Part shown: positions 45,361 to 59,085 of the stretch, piece after piece
Position numbering within the stretch: position 1 is the stretch's first letter
How the letters are laid out: each line of letters opens with the position of its first letter
Origin: Owenia fusiformis
Taxonomy: Eukaryota > Annelida > Polychaeta > Sabellida > Oweniidae
Length of the DNA: 64,000 bases
Assembly: GCA_903813345.2 (NCBI GenBank)
Contig: CAIIXF020000008.1
Span: 27,762,822 to 27,826,821 of the forward strand
Reading direction: 5' to 3'
Made by a program: the position numbers and the translations under genes
The notes under the pieces: model-generated
Databases searched by the model: none
The model's input: the letters and a program-made list of their open reading frames with translations, nothing else
Told to the model about the DNA's origin: nothing

Positions 45361-47448
45361 AGACTGACTTTAATATTTTTGCAAAAACATTTACAAGTTT
45401 TCAGAAGTTCATATCTTACTCTAGATTTCAGATTTGACCTTTAATGACCTTCTCAAGGTCATAAAAGGTTCAAAAAGGTCAAAAAGGTATTTTTCAACTT
45501 GCTTCAAATTGACCAATCCTTTCAAAATCATGTACAAGCATTCAGAAGTTCAATTCTGACTTTTTATTTAACATTTGATTTTCAATGACTTTCTCAAGGT
45601 CAAAAAGGTCAGAAAGGTCTTTTTTCAACTTGCTTCAAATTGACTAAACTTTATTTTCAAAATCATCACAAGTTCTCAAAAGTTCAAATCTATAGATTTA
45701 AGATTTGATCTTCAATGACCCTCTCAAGGTTAACGAAGATTTGACCTTCAATGACCTAATTTTCAAAAATGGCCTCTTCAACTCAGTTGCTGACTAAAGA
45801 TTTGAAATTTGATCTTTAACGACCTTCTCAAGGCCAAAACGGCTCATAATATTGTGAGCAATTAGGTGGTGACATTTCGTCATGTTAATGCCTTGTTATC
45901 AACATATTGGCACAACTGTTACGCTTATACACTCATGTTTGATGATATTTGACTAAGATCTTATACCACAAGACACCATTGGATGATAAAAGATTGATGC
46001 TCCTGACGAGAAACCATCTTAAAGGCAGAATCAGATCTACAGGGGTAAAAAAATTACAAGCAACGTGAACAATTGGCCTATTAATCTATTCTTTATAATC
46101 CTAAATACCATATCTCCCAAAAGATTCACAATATGTTATAAATTGATGAAGTCATTAAGATTCAAAGTAATTAAAAAATAATACATTATTGTAAAAATCT
46201 TTAGTTTTCCTGAAATAAAGTGATTGAAACAATTTTTTGTTGGCCTGCTCGCTAGATCTGATTCTCTCTTTAATAAGAAATTAGTTTTTCAAAACGTGTT
46301 TCTAGGTTGCGTTTCAAAAAAGAATGCAACCCTGTCACAGATGCGCGATTACATTTTGAATCCCCATCTGATTTTTTTAGTTTTAAACACTTTGATTTAT
46401 TTACAGACTGACTTTAATATTTTTGCAAAATCATTTACAAGTTTTCAGAAGTTCATATCTTACTCTAGATTTCAGATTTGACCTTTAATGACCTTCTCAA
46501 GGTCATAAAAGGTTCAAAAAGGTCAAAAAGGTATTTTTCAACTTGCTTCAAATTGACCAATCCTTTCAAAATCATGTACAAGCATTCAGAAGTTCAATTC
46601 TGACTTTTTATTTAACATTTGATTTTCAATGACTTTCTCAAGGTCAAAAAGGTCAGAAAGGTCTTTTTTCAACTTGCTTCAAATTGACTAAACTTTATTT
46701 TCAAAATCATCACAAGTTCTCAAAAGTTCAAATCTATAGATTTAAGATTTGATCTTCAATGACCCTCTCAAGGTTAACGAAGATTTGACCTTCAATGACC
46801 TAATTTTCAAAAATGGCCTCTTCAACTCAGTTGCTGACTAAAGATTTGAAATTTGATCTTTAACGACCTTCTCAAGGCCAAAACGGCTCATAATATTGTG
46901 AGCAATTAGGTGGTGACATTTCGTCATGTTAATGCCTTGTTATCAACATATTGGCACAACTGTTACGCTTATACACTCATGTTTGATGATATTTGACTAA
47001 GATCTTATACCACAAGACACCATTGGATGATAAAAGATTGATGCTCCTGACGAGAAACCATCTTAAAGGCAGAATCAGATCTACAGGGGTAAAAAAATTA
47101 CAAGCAACGTGAACAATTGGCCTATTAATCTATTCTTTATAATCCTAAATACCATATCTCCCAAAAGATTCACAATATGTTATAAATTGATGAAGTCATT
47201 AAGATTCAAAGTAATTAAAAAATAATACATTATTGTAAAAATCTTTAGTTTTCCTGAAATAAAGTGATTGAAACAATTTTTTGTTGGCCTGCTCGCTAGA
47301 TCTGATTCTCTCTTTAATAAGAAATTAGTTTTTCAAAACGTGTTTCTAGGTTGCGTTTCAAAAAAGAATGCAACCCTGTCACAGATGCGCGATTACATTT
47401 TGAATCCCCATCTGATTTTTTTAGTTTTAAACACTTTGATTTATTTAC
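45361..47448. repeat. 1,044-bp direct tandem duplication
   Basis: 45361-46404 is repeated at 46405-47448. By eye I find one substitution (A at 45387, T at 46431). Each copy contains degenerate AAGGTCA/TTGACCTT repetition, and no gene. The right end of copy 2 abuts the MITE at 47448. Confidence 0.93.
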
Positions 47449-47695
47449 ACTCCCCTCCATAAGTTTGGCAACCTTTCTCCCCCATTGAACTACGTGTTAA
47501 AGCCTCTTTACCTTTGAATTTTTAGTAGAAAAAATTGAGAAAATTTGGAGGTATTGGAAATAAAGTAAAGTTACGTTTCCATCAATATTATAAGTTATTT
47601 CATCGCCGGTTAAGTAAATAAAAATGCAAACGTAAAGATGCTTTAACACGTAGTTTAATGGGGGAAAAAGGTTGCCAAACTTATAGAGGGGAGTG
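47448..47695. mobile_element. 248-bp MITE with TA duplication
   Basis: CACTCCCCTCCATAAGTTTG and its complement end the element; TA lies on each side. The arms continue as GCAACCTTT and CTACGTGTTAAAG. Mariner-type target site; non-coding. Confidence 0.88.
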
Positions 47696-47697
47696 TA

Positions 47698-50600
47698 AAT
47701 CGTGAACATTTAATTGCTCGATCAATTAAAAATACATATTACCTTGCAGAATTGGCACATTTTTTTATTCAACAGTAATATTACATACATTTAATACAAT
47801 ATACTAATTAGCATGATATCCAAATGGATACTATTAGTATATAAAGCCTTTAATTACATTATTTTGTTAATAAGTAATGGCTTGTTCACTACACTACTTC
47901 TTGCTGAATCTCATAATTTGAAAAAACTAAATTTTGAATAAGGAAAGAAAATGGAAAAATTAGAAATGCAGGTATTACATTACATTCAGCATTTTCTACA
48001 TGGCACATGTGTCGTTTAATAGTCCAGTATCTGTATCAGTGTCAGAATGTTTTATATGAATGCATTTTATGTATTTATAAGTTGGGCTTTCTATTTCAAA
48101 ATTAAAAAAAGGATTTGAGAGACGGCGAAAATTTAAAAAATCACATACCATGAAGGCAGTCTTTAACTTCAAACACTATGTAAAATCCCATGATTAATAC
48201 AGTATCATAAACCTATTAAACATACATATCAGTTGTTTTAATTCGTTTTAACCTGTTATCATAGGTTTATGTATAAGACATAATTATAACAATGAATGAT
48301 ACGGACTTTTTTGGAGTTTCTCCTCTGATACTTGTATAATTTGTTTTAATTTGTTATCAGCTGTTATCAGCTGTTATATTCCATCTGGTTCAACTGGGAA
48401 AAACATATTATACTGGATGATACATTTCTCTGCTCTTGCGTATAATTTGTTTACATTAGGTTACATGTTGTTGACACAACGTGTTGACACTATCTTGTTG
48501 ACATAGACATATTGAGTGTTTTAATAAAAGCGGGTATTGATAAATTAAGTTTTGACATTTGAAAGTTGTAATGAATTAATATAAATGATTTTTCAAAATA
48601 AGTCACCAGAAGTGATAAGTGCAGCAGTTGACAGATATATTTTAGTTTTAGCATTTATAACGTGCTTGCAAAAACACGGGCGCCCATTTAGATTATTAGC
48701 GGTTTAATTATAATATTGGATTGCTTCAATGGGCTCCATGCCCGGGGCTCCATGAAAGAAAAATGTGGGCACTTTATTAATTGATATCAATATGTCTTAA
48801 TATTAAAGCTACATTGTTAACTGAGACAACGTAAGACTGCAACATTTTAACCCATTTCAAAATTCGGTGTTTTTATTTTCCATAACGGCTACTAGTATTT
48901 GTGTGCCATAGTTATCTCAGCTTTCGGGAATCACAGTTATCGTGATTTAAGGGCAGTTATAAAAATATACAAGGCGATGGTTCAAAATGGACAATTTTCA
49001 AAACTGCTCAACTTCACGTTTTTAAGGAATGCTTGCCCGGCGAGGGGTTTGCTATTGCGAGAGAAAAAAACTTTGAATTAGGATTTTTCCTAATACTTAA
49101 TCATTAATACTTAATCATTAATCAACAACTTTTTAAACCGTCTCTCTGATTAAATATCATGCCAATTAATACCACGATTGTGTTGACAGGATTAAATGCG
49201 ATATCTATGGAATAATAATTTAATGAACTCAATAGTCTAAATGATAAATAAGTTCATAATTTAGTCTTGGCTGACTAGTCTTGTATCATCAGAGTTGGAT
49301 TGCAAATACCTCCCTAAATTAAATATTTATAATTGTTTTTATGTCTCTGATCCAACCAATAAAGTTTAAAAGGAAGACTATAGTGTCCCTTGAATTCATT
49401 ATAATTATCTTAGACAACAGTGAAGCAGTACAATCATGGGAGTGTTAATTAATAGTAATGCAAGTTTGATACTAAATAACTCCTTTGGATCAAATATTTA
49501 AATTTTACTTGAGTGCGGGGAGTGGAAACGAGTCTCCATTCAAGCACTAAATGTCAAAAGAAAGATTTCAGTACCCCTTAACTTCGCTCCCGGACTTCAC
49601 TATTCACCACCTCCCCTCCCCCTTCCCCAATTATATTTTATGACCCCAGATTGTTCGTTTCTGTGCCCCCCCCCCCCCTGTCCATGGCAAGTAAGTAATC
49701 TATGTGTATATTGGCTCCCTCCCAATGGTGGGCAAAACCAGATGCAGGCATAGACATTGACAAGTTGAGGGGATTAAAAATAAAAATAGTTTTGTTTTAG
49801 GATCTGACTGAAATATGTTGGCACTGTTCAATGAAGCGGTTTAAGGAATTAGAGGCAGAAATAATTCCTAGATGACCTGTCTTTACTGTAATCAAGATGC
49901 TACCTAACCGCAGTTTTAAAAGTTTTAATACTATTTATAGATTGGTTTTCCAAATGTAAGACCCCGTATAAGACCCTTGTCTCTGATTGTGAAACATGTG
50001 TATGCATCAAATCCGAGGAATATTACATTATGTGAAACAATTCCAAAATGTTTTGTCTTGAACTCAATCAAATAGCAATATATTTCAACATGTGGAAATT
50101 GTTTATTAACGTAATGTCGGGCACTATAGGTGAACGGGTTTTCAGTTTTGCTCTTTTTTGTCACACTTAAATTGTGTGCTTTATTTATTTGGAATTTGAA
50201 TTTGAAAGGGTGAATTCACATCCAATAAAGTTTATAGTATCATTTATTAACAGATGCATCGAGGTAGAGCCACCGTTCAAAAGACATAAACATAACTCTG
50301 TCGAGTGCAATAAATCCATGCATATCCATTTGTAGCAATCATACGGCCAGACCAGAACACAGTTACCCTTCGCATTCGTACATTGTCCGCATGTCAACCA
50401 TACGGCGACCGCACGGTCAGCCTGCCTTTCGCACCTCTCATACACGTGTACAAATTCTAAGATCATATTAATTACCATTGATTCCTCGTTTTCAATCCCT
50501 GGTTTTCAAAGCCCGTTAGATGTTAATGAATGGAGATTTTTAAATGTGCTTTCATTAAACAACCAGGAAAAATAAACTATTTTTCATTTCCCAGGAATCA

Positions 50601-51745
50601 CATAATCCGTCCAAATTCATTTAATTTAAAATGTATCTAATATATTACATGTATACAATCAGACAGACTGGCTATTCTAATCCGTTATGAAAAGCCATTT
50701 GTTTTTTCCTCTACAGGATGTTTCTGCGGAAGTTAATTTGTTTATCTTAGTGTTTAGAGGCAATGTCCTTTGACGCTTTCGTGAAATAAATGAACTCTGT
50801 GATGGACTACAATTGTATATTTTTACAGGAACAGTTACCCGAAGTAGACCACTGTTACATTATTTTCATTTTAGGTCTCTCTAATTAGTTGCATTGCAGA
50901 AGTCTAATATTATTCTCTCCTGTGCCGAAGGTACTTATACCCGTAGCCAAGGGGGGATGTTCAAGGAGTCCAACTCAACAGAATTCGAATTGAATACAAA
51001 TGATTTCATAACATATAAATATATAAATACATAATGTCTATCCAAGTCTTCTTGCATTTTCTGAACTTCAAATGCGCCTTTTGATGTGTGATAACAAAAT
51101 ACTAAATAAATACTTAATTACTCCAGCTTGTTTTTATAGTAATTTGGCAATTAAACATGCATAAAGAGATAGCAATAGCAATGTGTGTACTGTGTACAAC
51201 CCGAATCCTCTCCCGATCAGGTCACGTCAAGTTTATATGTCTCTGATGTAATAACTGCCCTGTCAACCCTCACGCATTAGGCGTGATTGTTACGCATTTG
51301 CTGGAAAAATAGAAATCACGCATCAATTTAGCGTGCATGATCAAATATCACGCAAATCACGGATTTTGTTGACATTTTTAAAAATCATCGTTTTTTGTGA
51401 AATGCCGACACGGTAAAATACCGAACGGCGAAAAAAAGCGAACGCATTCCGTTCGGTCTTTGCACGCGATTGCCGTTTATGTCACACATTTGGTACAAAA
51501 TATGTGTATATATCACGCATTTGTTTCGAAAATATTCACGTCTACCTGAGTGATTGAAATCATTCAAATCAAAGTTGGCATTCGAGAACAAAAATGTGTC
51601 CAGTCAAAAATAGATTTCTAATGTTTGATTTTGAGTAGTTGTATTTATTGTATTTATTGATCCTTGTTTTTCAATCTACAGATGGTTCACTGAATTACGA
51701 AGTAAACAGAAAATAATACACATTTCCTTGGTTCCCATGATACTG
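47698..51745. other. Gene-poor stretch
   Basis: No defended exon. Notable only: several TCACGCAT/GCGTGA motifs at 51270-51520, a diverged relative (50650-50800) of 53310-53460, and a cysteine-containing minus ORF at 50185-50478 without a recognised family. Confidence 0.4.
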
Positions 51746-51754
51746 CCTATAACC

Positions 51755-51965
51755 CAGGCCCGTAGCCAGGATTTGCCAAGGGGGAGGGGGGGGGGGCAGT
51801 TTTCAAAAATGTCTAGGGGATTCACATTTGACAATTTTGGTCCAAATATGGCTAAAATCACACGAGAAATGCTCAAAATGGTGAAAAACTGCATGATTTT
51901 GAAAGAATCTTTGGCCAGGGGGGTTCGCCCGAACCCTGCGAACCCCTCCCCTGGCTACGGGCCTG
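51755..51965. mobile_element. MULE-like MITE, CAGGCCCGTAGCCAGG family, copy 3, with 9-bp duplication
   Basis: 211 bp; ends CAGGCCCGTAGCCAGG and CTGGCTACGGGCCTG; CCTATAACC duplicated at 51746-51754 and 51966-51974. The 9-bp duplication points to the Mutator superfamily. Confidence 0.88.
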
Positions 51966-52251
51966 CCTATAACCTATAATACTCATTTATTAAAACAAAT
52001 ATTAATTTATCCGTCTGTCTGATTAGATTTTGTTCCCTGACTCAAACCAGAGACATATAAAACATATATATTTTATATGTCTCAAACAAAGTCAACCCGA
52101 TTTCAGTTCTTAATTCTTCACTTGAAACGATATAGCCAACATGATACAACATGAATTTGGATTAATTATACATATATAAAGCCTATTGTTATCAAAACCC
52201 ATAAATCCTCACCATATAAATATAGTTTTATTGATGACCAAAAACAGATAT

Positions 52252-52421
52252 CAGGGGCGTAGCCAGCTTTCAGTCAGGGGGGAGGGGGTGCAATCGCCAA
52301 AAAGATTTCGGTTTTCAGTCAGGAGGGTACGATTGTGGCCTGAGCAGCATTTTAATTTTATTGTTAAGGGGGGGGGGTGCGATCGCACCCATCACAACCC
52401 CCCCCCCTGGATACGCCCACG
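52252..52421. mobile_element. GGGGCGTAGCCAG-family MITE
   Basis: CAGGGGCGTAGCCAG start and CTGGATACGCCCACG end, with GATAT on both sides (52247-52251 and 52422-52426). The interior is rich in G and C runs with GTGCGATCGCACCC. A truncated copy is at 54176-54250. Confidence 0.7.
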
Positions 52422-53098
52422 GATATTTTGGCAACTTCCACGTTTACCCCCCCCCCCTTATCATTTTTGCGCCCCCTCTAAATATCAGACCAATCAGGCG
52501 ATGAGGCATGGATCAGGATAACCTGACTCCCAATCTGTGCGACTTCTGGCAACCGCTACACCTATATTCCCGGGGAAATGCTTTTTCCTTTGAAAAATTA
52601 TCAAATATGGTCGTGTGTTGGCAAACACGGAGGAGGAGGAGAGGGGTGTGTGCATTGCGTGCGATCCCTCATCAGTTATGTACCTTATTTTTGTATGAAT
52701 TTCTCCCGAACAGTTATGCTAGAGGGGTTATAATATTTATTTCTGTTTTCAAATGAAATAATTTCATCCTTGCCCGATTGGCTATAATGCACGAATCAAA
52801 TAGCATGGAGATCAGATAATTAAATCAATCAGATCAATTAACTTATTGTTTTCTCTGATTAAAAGGCGGTTTGAAGCTACTTTTATAGGATTTGTAAATT
52901 CGCAATCAGACTGGCTTATTTTAATATTTAGTCAGTGTAAGAGGAGGGGACTATAATGTAGAAAATCGTTTTGATTTCGACACTAACTGAAATAATTTAT
53001 CACAATAAATTGTTAAATACGGAAACAGAGACCGGTTTAAAAATGAAAAGAGAGGCAAAAAACTCTATTCATACAATGTAATTGAAACCCGGGAATTA

Positions 53099-53745
53099 AA
53101 AGCAATTTTAGACTGTTAGATCTTCTGTAATCAAGGTGATGTTGGTCCACTTCAACCGTTAGAAAAACAAAGACTAAGACAAAGACTATATAGCAATTAA
53201 TCCTTTTGTAATCATTAAATGTTAAATGTAGATTCTTATTATTTCGTTGGACAATTTTCAGACTTCTGACCAAGATTTATTCATTTATGTTTGTATTTAA
53301 AAAATAGTATTTCAATCAGACAGACGTTCTAATGAGTTAAAAAAATACATTTGTCCATCACCTCTCAAGAAGTTTTCAAAAGTAATCAAGTCGACTTGTT
53401 TATTTTAGTGTTTAGCATTGTTTTTCATAACTTGACGCTTCCATGAACAGAATGACTTTGAAATGAGTATTTATAATTTTAGCTTTTATACGACATGCTT
53501 ATTGTATATTTCTATATGAACGTTGTAGTTATGTGATGTAACATCGCCCCCCCCCCCCAAATTACATGTATACAACTTTTGGTCGGAATACTTTAACTTG
53601 CCATTAAAAGCAATTTTAGACCGTTAGATGATCTCTTATGTAATCTAGGTGATGTTGGTAGACTTCCTCAGTTAAGAAAACAAAGACTAAGACAAAGAGA
53701 ACTATATAGCAATTAATCCTTTTGTTATCACTAAATGTTAGATTC
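53099..53745. repeat. Diverged direct duplication
   Basis: 53099-53225 and 53605-53745 share AAAAGCAATTTTAGAC, AACAAAGACTAAGACAAAGA and CTATATAGCAATTAATCC in order, with small indels. Non-coding. Confidence 0.8.
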
Positions 53746-54175
53746 TTTATTGGACAATATTTTGTCTCCGATTGTTATTCAGATATGTGTATATAATCAT
53801 GTGAACAACATATTACGTGGAAATTCCCATATTCATTCTCATAATGTCTTACAGCTATTTCGCAAATGACATGCATGTAAGCCTAAATAACATGTGGACG
53901 TAATATTGCAGAACTGAGCGAAAAGAAAGGTTTAACGAATAAGATTAAGATATTTTATTTTTCAAATGCACAAAGGGCAACAGTTGAAGAGCAAAAATTA
54001 AAGGCGTTGTGAAATAGATCATGCTTTTGTATGATCCTCTTCTATAGTGCAATACCCTTTGCATTCGTTCGACTTCACTTTTTAAAAGAGAGTTTCGTCC
54101 CCGTTTCGTCTTCTCGTAGTATATAACTAGACTCTGCACGTAGCGTAATAGTGCCCCTATTAGCCATGTACAGGG

Positions 54176-54250
54176 GCGTAGCCAACTTTCAGTCGGGGGG
54201 TGGGGGGGGGGTGCGATTGCCAAAAAAACAATATCGGATTTCAGTCTGAG
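54176..54250. repeat. Truncated GGGGCGTAGCCAG-family MITE
   Basis: AGGGGCGTAGCCAACTTTCA followed by a G run and GTGCGATTGCCAAAAA, as in 52252-52421; the right end is absent. Confidence 0.65.
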
Positions 54251-54682
54251 ACAAATGGTCAAACATGAGTTTCAAAAAACGTCTAGAATTACCTTATGTA
54301 AATATTTACGTTAGCTTGTTTAATTAAGGTCTGACGTTATGAAAACAAAGTGCCATTAATTTCTGAACCGTATAATACAGTATCATCTGTTTGGTCTCGG
54401 TATATTCCAGTTTAATTTGTATTATACAAAAAATGATATGTATAATTTGTATTATACCACTTTGAAACCTGTTATAATAGAAAATGATATGCGTATAATA
54501 CTGTTTAATCTGATCCTGACTTAAATTATATCAGGTTAAACTGGAATATATTTTGGTTTAATCGGGTATCATTCTCTAATGATATTTGAGTCCGGATCAG
54601 ATGTTATAATATTGAATGATACTTTCTGTGATATTGGATTAAACAACAAATTAAACATCAATATAAGATGTTATCACAAGTA

Positions 54683-57600
54683 TTAATCATAGGATTTTAC
54701 ATAGTGAAATTTAAAGCTGGCATCATTCTTGAACAACTCAGATCCGTCAGATGGATTAAGTTTAAGGCGGAAACCCTGATGGCGTATGAATCTTCCGGGA
54801 TAGTTCACAGACTCGAAAGCAACGAATCCTGTGAAAAAATTGTCGCTTCTGATCCTGAACGTAGCATCTTGTGAGAACATCGGAGAAACAGCTGGGTCGT
54901 ATTTGTTATCAATTTGCAGAAGGAACCCAGTGTGTCGAAGATAGTATCCTGGTTTTTCTTTGTACATTAAAGAAACGGTTCCCTCTTCTCCCGTCAAGCC
55001 GGGTTGTTCTACCACCCACTTGTTTGGGCATGTCGCATCAGCATCGATGATAAAACCCAGGCCGGCAGAATTCACATCAATAATCTTGGCTGGGAAATTC
55101 TTTGACGAAATTACAGCTAGAAGTAATAATTCAACCTTTTTAAATTAAAATGTGAGAATGTTTTGATTAGTTCAATTCTTCTAACGTCAAGATTCTCATA
55201 AAAATTACATCCAAACTTAATGTCTTTTAAAAATCAGTAGTGCCTCAAAATCATTGTTCAGTTGTACTCCTATATTTCTATATTATTTCTGCATATAAAC
55301 ACAATTAAAAAGATTTAACTTACCATTGGGAAAGCCTGCACCTGAAAATTTAAACATAAAATTTAAGCTGAGTCAGTCAGAAGATAGACATCTTTATCAA
55401 ATCTCAAACCACATGTCATACTGTGACGAATTTGAATGTCTCCTATCTCATCGCAAAAACACGAAACCAAGTTTGTGTGAAATTCTATTTATTTGTAAAA
55501 ATCCAAAGTTCCGAAAATATGCTTCTTACAGTTTTTGTCTGACTCCAGTCCATGCAACGAGGTTCCGAAGATTTAATGTAAAATTGCCTCTTTTATTCCC
55601 AAATTTTGAGGTAGGCAGAGCCAAAATAAGAGGTCTTGTCCAATCAAATCTCAATAATAACCATTTATAAAAATTGGCCGAAAATATGTGTGAAATAATT
55701 CTCTAGATATAAATATAAATATTATAGATTTCTGCCTACATTGTTTAGAAAAAGGTCGAAGGTTTCCCATAAATCCCATTTTTGTTGATAATTCGTGATT
55801 GCAAAAATTTAGTGTTTACATGGACCAGAGTTTGTATGACGTCATGCGAGTGAACTATTCACCGCTCTCATTTAAGCTATTAAGTAATTAAGTCCATAAA
55901 ATACACTTTTTATAATCATTCAAATGCTAAAAATTACAGAATAGTTTTCACAATTGTACAAAGATTATATATGTATAATGATATAGAATATATGTCCTCT
56001 AAATATTGATAATTGGGTAATTAGCACTGAAACACACCATCAATAATTCATATTTCTTTGTTGATGTTGTTCTGTCAAAATGTAATGTTGCATCCGGAAA
56101 ATATAAAAACATATCACCACCTCATTAATCAATGATTACAATTCTTCACATTTAGATCATAATTTATCCCATGTCAAAAGTCGCTAGGCCCAACCTCCAA
56201 AGCTTTTCTCATTACTATTGGTTACATTAAAGAAATATCCAGAAGCACCATCAGCTCTTGTATTCAGTTTTCGTGTTATGTTGATTCTAGCAATGTTTTA
56301 ATGCTTACAAATCGCTATGTTAATCGGTAGATGTTGATTGAAACACAACTGATATAATAACAACCCAAATGGTGCCAGAATCAACAACGATAAATCAATT
56401 CAATCCAAAGTTAATGTAACCTTACTTTTCAAAGCTGAACACAGATATATTAGATCATAGTTAATTATAAAATAAGCCCAATTGCAACTTTGTCACAATA
56501 CATTAACTCTTGGTAACTTGTAAATAGACGATGTTTAAAAAAGGTTTGTTCAATTTGAAGCCGGTGTGAAAGAAATGATGGTCCCCAAGGGATTATGATC
56601 CCATTTCTAAACGACCCTCATTGGCCCTGATCGCGTATAAGATAATGAAGGAAAGAGTTGTATTTAGGTCACCATATAAATCAATGGAGAGTAGGACCAT
56701 AATTTGATAGGACTTCCTACCCTTTTTACCAATCAAACAATTCGAAAATTTATGAATAAGCAATTTTTCCAAAATGTTGAACCTATTTACTCAAAAGATC
56801 TTCTTAAAATTTCTGATTTTTATTGCATGAGGAAATTATTCAATAAGGGGTCTAAAACTTCGTCAAATTGTAGAATGGTTTTAAAATCTAGTTTTGAAGA
56901 TATCAATTTTCGATGATTTATGCTGAAAATAATGGGCAGCACGAGTTTTCCCTATTCCCTATTTCCCATTTTCATGAATTATTAATAAAGTGTAGAAGAA
57001 ACTTCTGATATTGGGAAAACCAAATCCCCTTTATAGAAAATAAACCTATTTTTTAAAAAAAGGTGCAAAGGCGGGTTCCTAATCCATGATTTTTCAGAGA
57101 GTTGGATTGATATTTTACTATCACAAGGACTTCACTTGAAAAAAATAGTTATTTTCACAAAACCCCTGTATTTATGACCATAAAATACTCATGGGGAAGG
57201 ATATGACTGTCTAAAATCACTTGCAATAACTCACATGGTCCTTTGACCTTGAAAAATTTAAAAAAGCTTTTTTAATTTTTTGACCGGGACTGATATTCAC
57301 GTCACATCCTCTGCAGAGCCTTCATGAAGAAACCTTCATGAAGGTTTTAAGCTAATCTGGCATTCTGTTAGATTTGAACTTTTTGATTTTCCACAACTGT
57401 TTCAGAACCGAACCCCTCGGAATTTCTTAAAAAGTGAACCCCCCTCAGCAAAGCCTGGCTACGGGGCTGAACACCCTTCTGAATAAGGACAGTGTCCCTT
57501 GCCCAGAGATCTCAAAATGTTCAAGATACAATATCCCTTGACCTGACCATGGAGCCCTTTCTTGGCCCATGCACCCTATACAGTAGTTCAGATTTGGCCA

Positions 57601-58680
57601 CACGCGACTCGATCTTTTTCTATACTACTTATTTCCATAGAGAAATTATTGTATTAATTACATTGTTTATATAACTTTTGTAACGTATTTTGGCAAAGAC
57701 CTCTAATAATAATCCTAGATCAGCTAAATCAAGATTGAAATATTTCTTACTTCAAACAGGTACACCTTCCTTCATTTATTTTTTTTAAATAATGAAAATA
57801 ACTATTAGATCAATGTTGCGGAGCAATCAACGCGGCGAAACAAAATTATTTTATCAGAATATAAAAATTACTAGAATACAAAAGAAGAAAAATAGATGTG
57901 AAGATAGAGTAACTTTGGCTGTGTTATTCGTCATTATAAAATTTATATTAATAGTGAAAGACGATCGTTCTGAGTGTAGGACGTTCGCCTTTTTAGTGGA
58001 TGTGTATCGGATGATGAGACTTCCGGTGAATATCGGTGATTGACAATGTCATAGCATGTACTGGTTCATTTTCTCTGCCAAATAGCTGATTTTCAATAAA
58101 AAAAAAATAAGTGAGAAAATATTTGGCAAGCTACAGGCCTGACTATGTTCAATATATGTAAACGGATAACGTACATTCACACATAGGATCAGCTCCACTC
58201 CACTGTAAAACATCACCTGTCTTCAAGCAGGTCCGACAATAGTTCCCAGTTAGAACAAACCCTGTGTCACAGGCGTAACAAGCCAGAGCGCCCTCAGTTC
58301 TTTTATTATTTTCCAGAGATCCATTTCCAGGAGCTTCCAGTTCATCGCAAAGCGCGACGGCTATTTGAAACATGAAACATAAATTCAGTCGCATCTCAAT
58401 GGATAAACAATTATTTTATAAAATGGATGAACGGAATCGAAATCTTTCAATTACTCTTTATCGTATGTATTGTTTTGTAAAATGGATAACATACGTTCAC
58501 ACGTTGCTTTGGTTCCATTCCACTGTAGGGATCCATTTATCTCCACGCAGATCAAAGATTGGTCCCCAATTAAAACAAATCCAGGGTCACAGGCGTAACA
58601 AGCCAGATCGCCCTCATTTCGTTCATTGATTGCCAGAGATCCATTTCCGGGAGCTTCCAATTCTTCACAAGGCGCGACGG
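54683..58680 (-). CDS. Extracellular protein with two sushi (CCP) modules and an AbfB-like beta-trefoil, partial
   Basis: Minus-strand exons in order: 58680-58495 (sushi 1), 58360-58175 (sushi 2), 55341-55324 (18-nt microexon, AGFPN) and 55116-54683 (stop TAA). Every junction is GT/AG and phase 1. The sushi exons are both 186 nt and very alike (ELEAPGNGSL, LACYACD.GFVL, LQW.G, CE), so they arose by exon duplication. The last exon repeats a YPGRFIRHQGFRL / PGYYLRHTGFLL pattern with DA[ST]F, as in AbfB (arabinofuranosidase B) beta-trefoil domains, which bind sugars in known enzymes. Upstream exons including the signal peptide are not found. Joining the sushi exons to the AbfB exon over a 2.8-kb intron rests on phase only. 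Confidence 0.75.
55342..58174. other. Intron of the sushi/AbfB gene without other genes
   Basis: AT-rich. A truncated CAGGCCCGTAGCCAGG-family MITE lies at 57408-57468 (GCCTGGCTACGGGGCTG). I see no other supported feature. Confidence 0.5.
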
Positions 58681-59085
58681 CTATTTCAAAAAATCAAACA
58701 GACGAGGTGGATTAAGTTTACTACTACTCCCAATAATAACACTCTACTATACCTTGCATTTGACTTTCATGAGCAACCCATTTGGCTTATTAGTAATGAT
58801 TATATATTTGTTTTTATTTGTCTGTTCCTTATTAATGGTTTATCGGTTGAAAGTTAGATGTTGATAAGGTACTTTCAAAAATATACTAAACAATCCAATT
58901 AGACAAACAAAGTATCTTATGCATTTCTAGGTGTTAGGTATAGTAGTGTGAATAAGCCCTTTCATTGAAAGAAATGGCATGTGAATAGCTCTTACGATCT
59001 CACATTTTTCCGAAATAGTAAAGTTTCCATATAGCTTTTGAAATCTCGCTAAATCTCGTTTTTCGTGAGATTTTAAGAGACTTGC

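Noticed and set aside
46224-47462. Duplicate ORFs beginning MKQFFVGLLARSD
   Set aside because: They are the same chance ORF in the two tandem copies, starting in different contexts and ending at the MITE; no domain.
50185-50478. Cysteine-containing minus-strand ORF of 97 codons
   Set aside because: No recognised fold, no clear splice sites, and no repeat partner; too weak to call a gene.
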